7,283 nucleotides of DNA. It comes from Caulobacteraceae bacterium. GTDB taxonomy: Bacteria > Pseudomonadota > Alphaproteobacteria > Caulobacterales > Caulobacteraceae. Location of the stretch: positions 1 through 7,283 of the forward strand of contig JACDGF010000105.1 of NCBI GenBank assembly GCA_013815405.1. The letters are read 5' to 3'. Positions 1 through 6,789 of this stretch are shown here, one piece after another (the stretch's first letter is position 1; each line of letters opens with the position of its first letter). The translations under genes were made by a program, and so were the position numbers. Under the pieces are notes generated by a model. It saw only the letters and a list, made by a program, of their open reading frames with translations, did no database searches and was not told the origin of the DNA.

Positions 1-583
1 GGGCGGCGATGGGGGCCGCCAGCCGCCGCGCGAACCACCAGGCCAGGGGCGAGACGGCCAGGGCGGCGATGGCGAACACCAGCAGCAGCCGCTGCTGCCA
101 CGGGTCGATGCCGAAGGCGGCCTTGGGCCGGACCACCAGCCAGCGGCCGTCCGGCCGCCGCACGCCCAGTTCGAACCCTCCGAAGAGCAGGGGCTCCTCG
201 GGCGCCGCCACGCCGCCGCCGGAAAGCCGGGCGGGGGCGGTGAAGCCGATGAACCGCACACCGCTTCGGGCGACGACGATCCGCGCCGGCGCCACGCCCA
301 GCGCCCGCGCCACCGCGCCGCGGAACGCGAGGCGGCGGTAGCTCTCGACTGCGGGAGACGGTGGGTCGGACTCGAGCCTAACGACCAGGGCGCGCCCGCT
401 GCGGGTCGGCGTGGGGCCCCGCGATCCGATCGCCTGGACGACCTCGCCGACGGTGTAGATTTCCGGGGTCGGCGGCGGCAGGCTGAAGATCACCAGCAGG
501 GTGGCGACCTGAGCCGCCACAAGGGTTGCGATGACCAGCCCCAGCGCCTGGATGAAAAGCGGCGTCGGCGGCCATCGCCTCAT
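1..583 (-). CDS. Sensor histidine kinase, N-terminal part (cut by left edge)
   Basis: The frame is open from an ATG at 583 to the window edge, giving 194 residues (begins MRRWPPTPLF). What is seen: a short basic N-terminus, a first membrane helix at about residues 9-35, an extracytoplasmic domain of about 130 residues without cysteines, and a second membrane helix at about 165-184. It then enters WWFARRLAAPI, which looks like the start of a HAMP linker with its conserved proline (P191). The dimerisation/phosphoacceptor and ATPase domains would lie beyond the left edge, so kinase identity rests on topology plus position. The start codon overlaps the response-regulator stop in an ATGA arrangement, typical of translationally coupled two-component pairs. 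Its inferred role is to sense a periplasmic or envelope signal and phosphorylate the adjacent regulator. The ligand is unknown, and I recognise no named sensor domain between the helices. Confidence 0.85.
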   Translation of the reverse strand, partial: MRRWPPTPLFIQALGLVIATLVAAQVATLLVIFSLPPPTPEIYTVGEVVQAIGSRGPTPTRSGRALVVRLESDPPSPAVESYRRLAFRGAVARALGVAPARIVVARSGVRFIGFTAPARLSGGGVAAPEEPLLFGGFELGVRRPDGRWLVVRPKAAFGIDPWQQRLLLVFAIAALAVSPLAWWFARRLAAPIAA

Positions 584-1314
584 GGGGTTCGCGACACCTT
601 GGGCGTGAAGAGATAGCCTTCGTTGCGCACCGTGCGGATCAGTTCGGCCCCGTCTCCCGCGTCCAGCTTGCGGCGCAGGCGGCTGATCTGCACGTCGATG
701 GCGCGATCGAAGGCGTCCGAGCGAGGCCCACGCGCCGCCTCCAGAAGCTGGTCGCGGGTCAGCACCCGGCCCGGCCGTTCGACCAGCGCCCGCAGGAGCG
801 AAAACTCGCCGCTCGACAGATTGACCGCAACCCCTTGGGGCGAGCGAAGCTCATGGCGGACCAGGTCCAGCCGCCAGCCGGCGAACTCGCAGGTCGCATC
901 CAGACTGTCCGCCTCGCCGCGCGGCTCGCGGCGCCGTCGCAGCACCGCCCGGACCCTGGCCAGGAGTTCGCGCGGGTTGCAGGGCTTGGGCAGATAGTCG
1001 TCGGCCCCCAGCTCCAGGCCGACGATGCGGTCGGTCTCCTCCCCCATGGCGCTGAGCATGATGATCGCGGGGCCGCCCAGCCGGGAGAGCCGCCGGCAGA
1101 TCGCCAGACCGTCTTCGCCGGGCAACATGACATCCAGCACCACCAGGTCCGGCTGGCGGCGGGCCAGCGCCCGCTCCATCGCCTTGCCGTCGGCGGCGGT
1201 CTCGACGTCATAGCCGTGGCGGCCCAGGAACTCGGCGACCAAGTCGCGGATGCCCGGGTCGTCATCGACCACCAGGATGTGCTCGGCGGGGCTCATCGCG
1301 GAGGATTCGTCCAT
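580..1314 (-). CDS. OmpR/PhoB-family two-component response regulator
   Basis: DNA-binding response regulator, 244 residues from the ATG at 1314 or 238 from the ATG at 1296. In the shorter numbering the receiver domain (about 5-120) has the acidic pocket D12/D13, phosphoacceptor D55 (VVLDVMLPGEDG), S82 in the switch position (MLSAMGEE) and invariant K104 (PKP). The winged-helix Trans_reg_C domain (about 140-236) includes LSSGEFSLLRAL, GRVLTRDQLLEA, the recognition-helix region FDRAIDVQISRLRRKL and the wing IRTVRNEGYLF. All catalytic residues are present, so it should be phosphorylated normally, presumably by the overlapping kinase gene. The open frame continues far upstream through the permease gene, but that extension is a shadow. 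Neither ATG has a convincing Shine-Dalgarno sequence, so the start is uncertain. The target genes cannot be read from the sequence. Lying 119 bases downstream of the permease on the same strand, it may be co-transcribed with it or have its own promoter. Confidence 0.93.
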   Translation of the reverse strand: MDESSAMSPAEHILVVDDDPGIRDLVAEFLGRHGYDVETAADGKAMERALARRQPDLVVLDVMLPGEDGLAICRRLSRLGGPAIIMLSAMGEETDRIVGLELGADDYLPKPCNPRELLARVRAVLRRRREPRGEADSLDATCEFAGWRLDLVRHELRSPQGVAVNLSSGEFSLLRALVERPGRVLTRDQLLEAARGPRSDAFDRAIDVQISRLRRKLDAGDGAELIRTVRNEGYLFTPKVSRTP

Positions 1315-1348
1315 GGCGGCCCAGGATGCGCCCCGGCGGTGGCGCGCC

Positions 1349-1368
1349 GATGTCTTCTCTGAAACATC
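1349..1368. repeat. Short inverted repeat upstream of the response regulator
   Basis: GATGT and ACATC arms are separated by 10 bases, 35 bases upstream of the longer response-regulator start. The spacing and position would allow an operator, for example for autoregulation. However, 5-base arms are short, and OmpR-family regulators more often bind direct repeats. It may be chance. Confidence 0.2.
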
Positions 1369-1411
1369 CCGCAAGGCCAGTGGCGAAGGGCTCGCGCCGA
1401 CGGAGGCGGAG

Positions 1412-1431
1412 GGCCGCTCGCCGACGAGGCC
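1412..1431 (-). terminator. Weak hairpin just after the permease stop
   Basis: On the minus strand, three bases after the permease stop codon, the sequence can fold with GGCC/GGCC outer arms and a TCG/CGA inner stem around a TCGG loop, with a two-base bulge. No T-run follows, so it is not a standard intrinsic terminator. It could slow polymerase or protect the mRNA end, or be a by-product of high GC. The permease frame ends in tandem TAG TAG stops immediately before it. Confidence 0.2.
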
Positions 1432-1433
1432 TA

Positions 1434-3020
1434 CTACGGCGCGGCGTGATCCTCCCCAATCCCGTGGAGCATGGCGACGGGCGGGGAGGGGCCGGCGTCG
1501 TCCTCCAGCACATCGAGGCCCTTGGCCAGCCTGGAGTGGGACAGGCCGTAGGCCAGATAAATCACCGCCCCGACCGCGATGTAGCTGATCAAGATCACGG
1601 CCGGAATCGGGTCGCCATGACCCGCCTTCATGATTAGGTCGGCGATCAGCGGGGTGGCCATGACCATGGACCCGATGATGCCGAGCACGGGGGTCACCCA
1701 GCCGCCGGGGGCCCGGAACGGGCGCACCAGATCCGGCCGCGTCCTGCGCAGCCACAAGACGCTGACGCAGACGATGGCGAAGGCGCAGGCCGTGCCGAGG
1801 CTCACCAAGTCGCCCAGGATTTCGATGGGCAGCAAGGAGGCGGCGACGGCAATCAGGCAGCCCAGGATGATGGTGCCGATCCAGGGCGTGCGAAGCCGCC
1901 TGTGGAGCGTCGCGAACACCTGGGGCAGCAGGCCGTCGCGGGCCATGGCGTAGAAGACCCGGGACTGCCCGTAGGTGAGGATCAACATGACCGAGGTCAG
2001 GCCGGCTATGGCGCCGATCTTGATCAGGATCGAGAACCAAGGGATGCCGATCCGGTCCACCGCCAGGGCGATGGGCGCCGGCACGCCCAATTGCCGGAAC
2101 GGCACCACGCCGGTCAGCACCGCCGCCACCAGCATATAGAGCACGGTGCAGATCACCAGGGAGCCCAGGATGCCGATCGGCATGTCCTTCTGGGGATTCT
2201 TGGCCTCACCAGCGGCGGTCGAAACCGCCTCGAACCCGACGTAGGCGAAGAAGATCACCGACGCGGCGCGGAATATCCCTGGTATGCCGTAGGTGAAGCC
2301 ACCCTCGTTCTTGGGGATGAAAGGATGCCAATTGGCCATATTGATGTAGGAAAAGCCGAATCCGACGAACAGGACCAGCACGCCGACCTTGATCAGCACG
2401 ATCACATTGTTAACCGACGCGGATTCCGACACGCCAAGGACCAGCAGGGATGTCACCGCCAGGATGCCGAAAGCGGCGATCAAATTGAAGCCGTGGCCGG
2501 CGGTGAAGGCCAAGGTCCCGGTCGTGCTGGGGACGGCCTGAACGAAGGAGGTGGTGAACTCCGGCGGGATGAGGATGCCGAAATTGCCCAGGAAACTGAC
2601 CACGTTGCCCGACCATCCGGCCGCCACGGTGGCGGCCGCGACGCCGTATTCCAGCACCAGCAGCCAGCCCATGACCCAGGCGAACACCTCTCCCAGGGTG
2701 GTGTAGGAATAGGTATAGGCCGATCCGGCGACCGGCATGGTCGAGGCGAGTTCGGCATAGCAGAGGCCGGCGAAGACGCAGACCAGCCCGGCGATGACGA
2801 AGGACAGCATCACCGCCGGCCCGGCGAAGTGCGCCGCCGCCGCGCCGGTCATCACATAGATGCCGGCCCCGATGATGCAACCGACGCCCAGGAAGACCAG
2901 ATTGACCGCCCCTAGGCTGCGCTTGAGGTGATTGCTGGCCGCCTCGCGCTGGATCTGATCGACGGACTTCTTGATGAAAAATCGGTTTCCGCGTGGCGCG
3001 GCTTCAGCGGTCATGGACAT
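1434..3020 (-). CDS. APC-superfamily amino acid permease (cationic amino acid transporter type)
   Basis: Inner-membrane amino acid transporter of 528 residues with about 12-13 predicted helices. The N-terminus (RFFIKKSVDQIQ...HLKRSLG) is the short cytoplasmic segment typical of the CAT branch of APC. TM1 carries GVGCIIGAGIYVMTG (45-59), whose unwound glycine-rich stretch binds the substrate amino and carboxyl groups in this fold. Other family signatures are YAELASTMPVAGSAYTY (88-104), FFAYVGFEAVSTAAGEAKNP (257-276, TM6) and GQSRVFYAMARDGLLP (351-366). The polar tail of about 30 residues is unremarkable. The Shine-Dalgarno AGGGGG (3024-3029) lies only 3 bases from the ATG at 3020 but 9 bases from a second in-frame ATG at 3014, so the true start may be the latter (526 residues). 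Substrate specificity cannot be read from the sequence. It follows the receptor gene by 109 bases on the same strand and could supply or recycle amino acids linked to the aminotransferase (inference). Confidence 0.93.
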   Translation of the reverse strand: MSMTAEAAPRGNRFFIKKSVDQIQREAASNHLKRSLGAVNLVFLGVGCIIGAGIYVMTGAAAAHFAGPAVMLSFVIAGLVCVFAGLCYAELASTMPVAGSAYTYSYTTLGEVFAWVMGWLLVLEYGVAAATVAAGWSGNVVSFLGNFGILIPPEFTTSFVQAVPSTTGTLAFTAGHGFNLIAAFGILAVTSLLVLGVSESASVNNVIVLIKVGVLVLFVGFGFSYINMANWHPFIPKNEGGFTYGIPGIFRAASVIFFAYVGFEAVSTAAGEAKNPQKDMPIGILGSLVICTVLYMLVAAVLTGVVPFRQLGVPAPIALAVDRIGIPWFSILIKIGAIAGLTSVMLILTYGQSRVFYAMARDGLLPQVFATLHRRLRTPWIGTIILGCLIAVAASLLPIEILGDLVSLGTACAFAIVCVSVLWLRRTRPDLVRPFRAPGGWVTPVLGIIGSMVMATPLIADLIMKAGHGDPIPAVILISYIAVGAVIYLAYGLSHSRLAKGLDVLEDDAGPSPPVAMLHGIGEDHAAP

Positions 3021-3034
3021 TCGCCCCCTATCGC

Positions 3035-3048
3035 GCCGCCCTGGCGGC
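3035..3048 (-). other. GC-rich mini-hairpin in the permease leader
   Basis: GCCGCC and GGCGGC arms are separated by two bases; realistically this folds as a 5-bp stem with a CAGG loop. It sits 15 bases upstream of the first permease ATG, next to the ribosome-binding site. No T-run follows, so it is not a terminator. It might modulate translation or mRNA stability, or simply reflect base composition. Confidence 0.2.
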
Positions 3049-3065
3049 CTTCGGCTTATGCCGGG

Positions 3066-3094
3066 ACGTTAGAGAGGCTCGCGTCTGGGCGCAA
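3066..3094 (-). promoter_or_regulatory. Possible weak promoter for the permease
   Basis: In the 109-base gap after the receptor gene, the minus strand reads TTGCGC, 17 bases, then TAACGT. It matches sigma70 consensus at 3/6 positions in each box, including the key TTG and TA...T. Transcription would begin about 40 bases before the permease start. Such matches occur often by chance, so this only suggests that the permease could be expressed separately from the receptor. Confidence 0.22.
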
Positions 3095-3129
3095 TGGGGC
3101 GATCGCCATCCTAAGGAAGCGTCGAGGTC

Positions 3130-5439
3130 TCAATATCGATAGTTCACCTCGACCCCGAAGGTGCGAGGCGTGCCGACGATGCCCTGGATGAAGCCGAGGA
3201 AGGAGAGGTCGAAGGCGTCGATCAGGTATTTTCGGTTCGACAGGTTTCGGACATACCCCGCCACCTCCCAGTGGGATCCCGGCGTCGAATAAGCCACCCT
3301 GGCGTTCTCCAGCCAATAGCCTCCCTGGGTGATGTAGGGATCGTTGGCGGTGTCGAAGAACTGATGGCTCTTGTAGGTGGCGCTGAACTGCAGATCAAGC
3401 GTGCCTTGTCCTACTGGAACCCGGTAGTCGACGAGGCCAGCGGCGGAGAAACGTGGCGCGTTGGGCAGCTGATTGCCGGAGAAGTCCGGCTGATTGGGAT
3501 CGCGGTTGGCGACGAACTGGTCGAGCTTGGTGTCCAGGAGACCCACCTGCGCCGAGGCCGTCAGGGCAGGGAAGGGCCTTGCCACGATCTGGGCCTCGAT
3601 GCCCTGGGTGTGGGCCTTGGGCGCATTGTCCAGGACATTGACCGGCAAGCCCGTCCCCCCTTCGGGCGGCGGCACCAGGGTGAACACCTGCAGGTCGCGA
3701 TAGGCGTTGTAGAAGGCCGCGGCGTCGAAGACGAGGCGGTTGTCGAACAGGCTCGACTTCAAGCCCACTTCGTAGCTCGTCACGTGCTCCGGCCCGATCG
3801 GCTTGAGCTGCAGGGCAATCTCGGCCGGGACGAGACTGAGGAAGCTGCCGTTGAAGCCCCCGCTCTTGAACCCGGTCGACACGCTGGCGTAGGCCAGCAC
3901 ACTTCGAGCGAGGCGATAGTCGATGGCCGCGCGCCAGGAAAAAGCCGAGTCCGTCAAGGACTCGCGGACATTGGCCAGGGGGATCAGAGGACCGAAGTGG
4001 TCCATCCCGCCCTCCTGAAACTGCACCGACCCATCATATGTGAAGCCGCGCTCTTCCCTCGTGTAGCGACCGCCTAAGGTGAGCTTGAGTCGATCAGTGA
4101 GGGCGTAGTCGCCCTGGCCGAACACAGCATAGGCGTCGGTGGTCTGGTCGCTGCGATCGAAAGCCTGAAAGGCGACGCCGTCGGCGGCGCCGGGCCCGCC
4201 GAAGAATTTGTCGCCGTCCAGGAGGATGAAGATCGGCTGGTTCTGCTTGAGGTCCTCGTGCAGATAGTAGGCGCCGACCACCCAGTTGTACTTCTCCGTC
4301 GCCTGGGTAGCGCGCAGTTCCTGGGTGAAGGTATTGGAGCGAACGCCGAAATTGATCTCCAGGAGGCGGTTGGGCGAGGCGTCGCTGTCTTCGGGATGCA
4401 GTTTGTCGTTATGTTCGAAGGCGCTCAGCGAAGTCAGGGTGATCGAGCCCAGGTTCCAGTCGGCCCGCGCCGAGCCGCCCAGGTTGTTGACCTTCAGATG
4501 CTCCTGGCGGTTGAACGCGCCATGGTAGAAGCCGGACGGAGTCCCATAGCCGAACAGGTCGATGCATTTGCCGGCATAGGTGTCCGTCACGGAGCATTGC
4601 GCGAACGTCGCCGGGTCGAGGTCGCCGTAGTGCCGGTATTCGGTGGGCCGGTTGTCGACCTGGCCCCCATGAAGATTGAACAGAAGAGTGAGATTGCTAG
4701 TCGGCTTGGCTTGCAGCATCGCCCGCACCGCATAATTGTCCGTGCCGTTCTCGTCGTTCCCGGTCAGGTCGTTGTGCATGAACCCCGAGGAATTGTTCTT
4801 GACGAAGGCGACCCGGCCATCCAGCCCCGGGGTGAGCGGCCCGCTCACCGCCCCCTCGAAATTGAATGTGTTGAACGAGCTGTACTCGGCATGGAGCCGG
4901 GCGGTGAATTCGTCGGTGGGCTTGTTGGTGATGAAGTTGATCGCGCCGCCGCTGGTGTTGCGGCCGTAAAGGGTGCCCTGAGGTCCCTTGAGGACCTCGA
5001 TCCGGTTCAGGTCGAAGGTCTGGAAAGACTGGGACGAGGGCGCGCTGAGATACACCTCGTCGACATAGACACCGTTGGGCCCGGCGTTGTTGGTGTCGTA
5101 GTCGTTCAGGCCGATGCCGCGGATGGTGATGATCGGTTGATTGCCCGGCCCCGCCACCAGGGCGATGTCGACGTTGGGGGTCACCGCGCCCAGATCGATG
5201 GAGGACTTGATCCCCAGGGCGTCGATGTCCCTGGCGCTGAAGGCCTGTATGGAGATCGGGACGTCCTGGATGTTCTCGCTGCGCTTCTGGGCGGTGACCA
5301 CCAGGGTCTCGACCTCGGTGGCCGGCTGGGCCGCGTCCGCCGCCGTGGCGGCCCGGGCGGTCGCCGCACCGGTCAGGCCCGCCACGCAGAATGCCGTCCC
5401 GCACAAGAGTCTCGTGCAACGGTTGCTGATCGCCGGCAT
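3130..5439 (-). CDS. TonB-dependent outer membrane receptor
   Basis: Outer-membrane active transporter of 769 residues, energised by TonB/ExbBD. A Sec signal peptide (about 1-30) has basic residues, a hydrophobic core and an ATARA cleavage-like end. A TonB box-like VETLVVTA follows at 43-50. The plug domain (about 55-170) contains VPISIQAFSA, ITIRGIG, GVYVDEVYL, RIEVLKGPQGTLYGRN and SGGAINFIT, all classic TonB-receptor plug motifs. The rest is beta-barrel, ending in an aromatic residue (NYRY) as barrel-assembly substrates usually do. A segment at about 280-300 has two cysteines ten residues apart (QC...GKC), possibly a disulfide-closed extracellular loop. The start at 5439 is supported by GGGGGA eight bases upstream. 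Only 24 bases separate it from the aminotransferase stop, so the two are almost certainly co-transcribed. This points to an organic amine ligand rather than a siderophore (inference). The plug style is that of the large alphaproteobacterial receptor family with mostly unknown ligands; FumA of the fumonisin cluster is a functional analogue by context only. Confidence 0.95.
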   Translation of the reverse strand: MPAISNRCTRLLCGTAFCVAGLTGAATARAATAADAAQPATEVETLVVTAQKRSENIQDVPISIQAFSARDIDALGIKSSIDLGAVTPNVDIALVAGPGNQPIITIRGIGLNDYDTNNAGPNGVYVDEVYLSAPSSQSFQTFDLNRIEVLKGPQGTLYGRNTSGGAINFITNKPTDEFTARLHAEYSSFNTFNFEGAVSGPLTPGLDGRVAFVKNNSSGFMHNDLTGNDENGTDNYAVRAMLQAKPTSNLTLLFNLHGGQVDNRPTEYRHYGDLDPATFAQCSVTDTYAGKCIDLFGYGTPSGFYHGAFNRQEHLKVNNLGGSARADWNLGSITLTSLSAFEHNDKLHPEDSDASPNRLLEINFGVRSNTFTQELRATQATEKYNWVVGAYYLHEDLKQNQPIFILLDGDKFFGGPGAADGVAFQAFDRSDQTTDAYAVFGQGDYALTDRLKLTLGGRYTREERGFTYDGSVQFQEGGMDHFGPLIPLANVRESLTDSAFSWRAAIDYRLARSVLAYASVSTGFKSGGFNGSFLSLVPAEIALQLKPIGPEHVTSYEVGLKSSLFDNRLVFDAAAFYNAYRDLQVFTLVPPPEGGTGLPVNVLDNAPKAHTQGIEAQIVARPFPALTASAQVGLLDTKLDQFVANRDPNQPDFSGNQLPNAPRFSAAGLVDYRVPVGQGTLDLQFSATYKSHQFFDTANDPYITQGGYWLENARVAYSTPGSHWEVAGYVRNLSNRKYLIDAFDLSFLGFIQGIVGTPRTFGVEVNYRY

Positions 5440-5447
5440 GTCGAAAG

Positions 5448-5453
5448 TCCCCC
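5448..5453 (-). promoter_or_regulatory. Ribosome binding site of the TonB receptor gene
   Basis: GGGGGA on the minus strand lies eight bases from the receptor ATG, within the 24-base gap after the aminotransferase stop (TAA). It fixes the start at 5439 and leaves no room for a separate promoter in the gap, although one could lie inside the aminotransferase gene. Confidence 0.6.
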
Positions 5454-5463
5454 GTTTTTTGCC

Positions 5464-6732
5464 TTAGGCCGCCAAGAAACGCATCTTCTCCACCGGCGCG
5501 AGCGTCGGCGATTGTGATTTCAACGCCTTGAAGGCGCCGTCCGCCGCCTCCAGGGCTTGGTCGATGTCGGCGGCCGTCATCGCCGCGCACAGGAACATGT
5601 TGTGCCAGGGGTGGACGTAGACGCCGCGCTTCAGCATTTCGCTCGACCAGCAGAACCCCTGGCGCAAGTCGGGATCGTCCTCGAACAGGAAGAGCGGCAT
5701 GGTCGCCGGCCCGGTCTGGCGCAGGCCGAAACCGTGGGTCGCGGCGAGGCCCGCGAAGCCTTCGCGGAGTTTCTCCCCCAGAGCCTGGATGTGTTCGAGA
5801 TAGGGCGTTTCGCGCACCCGCTCCAGGGTCGCCAGGGCCGCCGCCATGGGGGCGGCCTGGTACCAGAATGAGCCCGTGGTGAACACCGAAGCGGCGGCGC
5901 GCCGGGCCTTGTCGGCGCCCAGCAACGCGGAGATCGGGTGGCCGTTGGCGATGCACTTGCCCCAGGTGGAGAGATCCGGCGCCACCCCCACCGCCGACCA
6001 GCTGCAGTCCCGGGCGATGCGAAGCCCCGCGCGCACATCGTCGACCACCAGGAGGGCGCCGGCGGCGTCGCAGAGATCCCGCGCCCGGCGGGCGTAGGCG
6101 GGGTCGGGCAGGGCCTGGTCGACGAAGGCGTCATGCTTGAGCGGGGCGGCGAAGATCGCGGCCAGGTCGTCGCCGGCGCTCGCCGCCGCCGCCTCCAGGC
6201 TGGCGACGTCGTTGTAATCGCAAAGGATCCGATTGGCCTTGTCCTCTGGCGTCGTTCCCGCCGGCCCCAGCGCGCACCATGGGGCGGCGCCGTGATAGGC
6301 GCCCTTGGCCAGGACCACGGTCTTGCGCCGGGTGTGGGCGCGGGCGACCATCAGGGCCATCAGGGTGGCGTCGGCGCCGTTCTTGCAGAAGATCGCCCAG
6401 TCGGCATGGGCGACCATCGCGGTCATCGCCTCGGCCAGCTCGACGATCAGGCCGGTGGGGCCGGTCAGGGTGTCGCCTAGGGCCAGCTGGCGGGTGAAGG
6501 CGGCGTCGATCAGCTCGTCGCCGTAACCCATCAGATTGGGTCCATAGGCGCACATGAAATCGAGGAGCTCGTCGCCGTCGGCGTCCCATAATCGGGCGCC
6601 CTTTCCCCGCGAGAAGAATTGCGGATAGTCGTCAGGCAGGAGCCTGACCGACTGGTGGCCGTACATGCCGCCGGGGATCACCGCCTCGGCCCGTTCGCGC
6701 AACGCCCGATCCTTGCTGTTGGGATGCGCCAT
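5464..6732 (-). CDS. Class III PLP-dependent aminotransferase, FumI-like
   Basis: Cytoplasmic fold-type I transaminase of 422 residues, full length for the family. Seen: the PLP phosphate loop KNGADAT (117-123), AYHG with the ring-stacking tyrosine (Y146), VVDDVRAGLR (229-238) with D231 for the pyridine nitrogen, and the Schiff-base lysine K259 in STWGKCIANGHPISALLG. TTGSFW (285-290) sits in the position of the dimer-contact loop. The overall layout is glutamate-1-semialdehyde aminomutase-like, but the HemL residues after YHG and the GTLSGNP motif are absent. It is therefore unlikely to serve tetrapyrrole synthesis. From memory, FumI of Sphingopyxis sp. MTA144 shares GGMYGH, CAYGPNL, FCKNG, AKGAYHGA, VVDDVRAG, ARDCSW, WGKC and TGSFW in the same order. 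FumI transfers the amino group of hydrolysed fumonisin B1 to pyruvate. I infer a transaminase for a long-chain or bulky primary amine; the exact substrate is unknown. The start is supported by AAGGG five bases upstream. It is first in the minus-strand series, before the receptor. Confidence 0.93.
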   Translation of the reverse strand: MAHPNSKDRALRERAEAVIPGGMYGHQSVRLLPDDYPQFFSRGKGARLWDADGDELLDFMCAYGPNLMGYGDELIDAAFTRQLALGDTLTGPTGLIVELAEAMTAMVAHADWAIFCKNGADATLMALMVARAHTRRKTVVLAKGAYHGAAPWCALGPAGTTPEDKANRILCDYNDVASLEAAAASAGDDLAAIFAAPLKHDAFVDQALPDPAYARRARDLCDAAGALLVVDDVRAGLRIARDCSWSAVGVAPDLSTWGKCIANGHPISALLGADKARRAAASVFTTGSFWYQAAPMAAALATLERVRETPYLEHIQALGEKLREGFAGLAATHGFGLRQTGPATMPLFLFEDDPDLRQGFCWSSEMLKRGVYVHPWHNMFLCAAMTAADIDQALEAADGAFKALKSQSPTLAPVEKMRFLAA

Positions 6733-6761
6733 CGCCGCCCTTCGCCCGCGAAAAGATAGCT

Positions 6762-6789
6762 TTGACTAGCACAATGAGGCGGCTATGCA
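6762..6789 (+). promoter_or_regulatory. Candidate promoter for the divergent transporter gene
   Basis: TTGACT at 6762-6767, a 16-base spacer, then TATGCA at 6784-6789. The -35 box matches sigma70 consensus at 5/6 and the -10 box at 3/6. Predicted transcription would start near 6796, giving a leader of roughly 45 bases to the ATG at 6843. It overlaps the candidate promoter of the opposite strand almost entirely. Confidence 0.4.

Noticed and set aside
1315..2040. Upstream extension of the response regulator frame giving 486 residues
   Set aside because: The extra part overlaps the permease gene out of frame and shows no domain. Receiver homology starts just after the ATG at 1296.
1902..2915. 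Long plus-strand open frame opposite the permease (337 codons)
   Set aside because: It is an antisense shadow in high-GC DNA: the predicted peptide is rich in D, H, G, Q and R with no domain, while the minus strand encodes a clear membrane permease with family motifs.
3098..3107. GGCGATCGCC palindrome as a HIP1-like genomic tag
   Set aside because: It contains the octamer GCGATCGC known as HIP1 in cyanobacteria, but only this copy was noticed and the gene content is not cyanobacterial.
5350..5439. Receptor N-terminus as a lipoprotein signal because of several cysteines
   Set aside because: No cysteine is preceded by a lipobox, and a normal signal peptidase I site (ATARA) follows the hydrophobic core.
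5440..5463. T-run on the plus strand as a terminator
   Set aside because: It has no GC hairpin before it and no plus-strand gene ends there. On the minus strand it is the A-rich leader of the receptor's ribosome-binding site.
4258..5517. Long plus-strand open frame opposite the receptor (419 codons)
   Set aside because: Its composition is low in information with no motif or ribosome-binding site, and it is fully opposite a convincing TonB receptor.
4697..5956. Minus-strand open frame of 419 codons bridging receptor and aminotransferase
   Set aside because: It is in another frame of two well-supported genes. The peptide is rich in R, G, P and H, as expected for a frame-shifted GC-rich shadow.
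5464..6732. Assignment of the aminotransferase as HemL (glutamate-1-semialdehyde aminomutase)
   Set aside because: The typical HemL loop GTLSGNP and the residues following YHG are missing, and the gene sits with transporters rather than tetrapyrrole genes.
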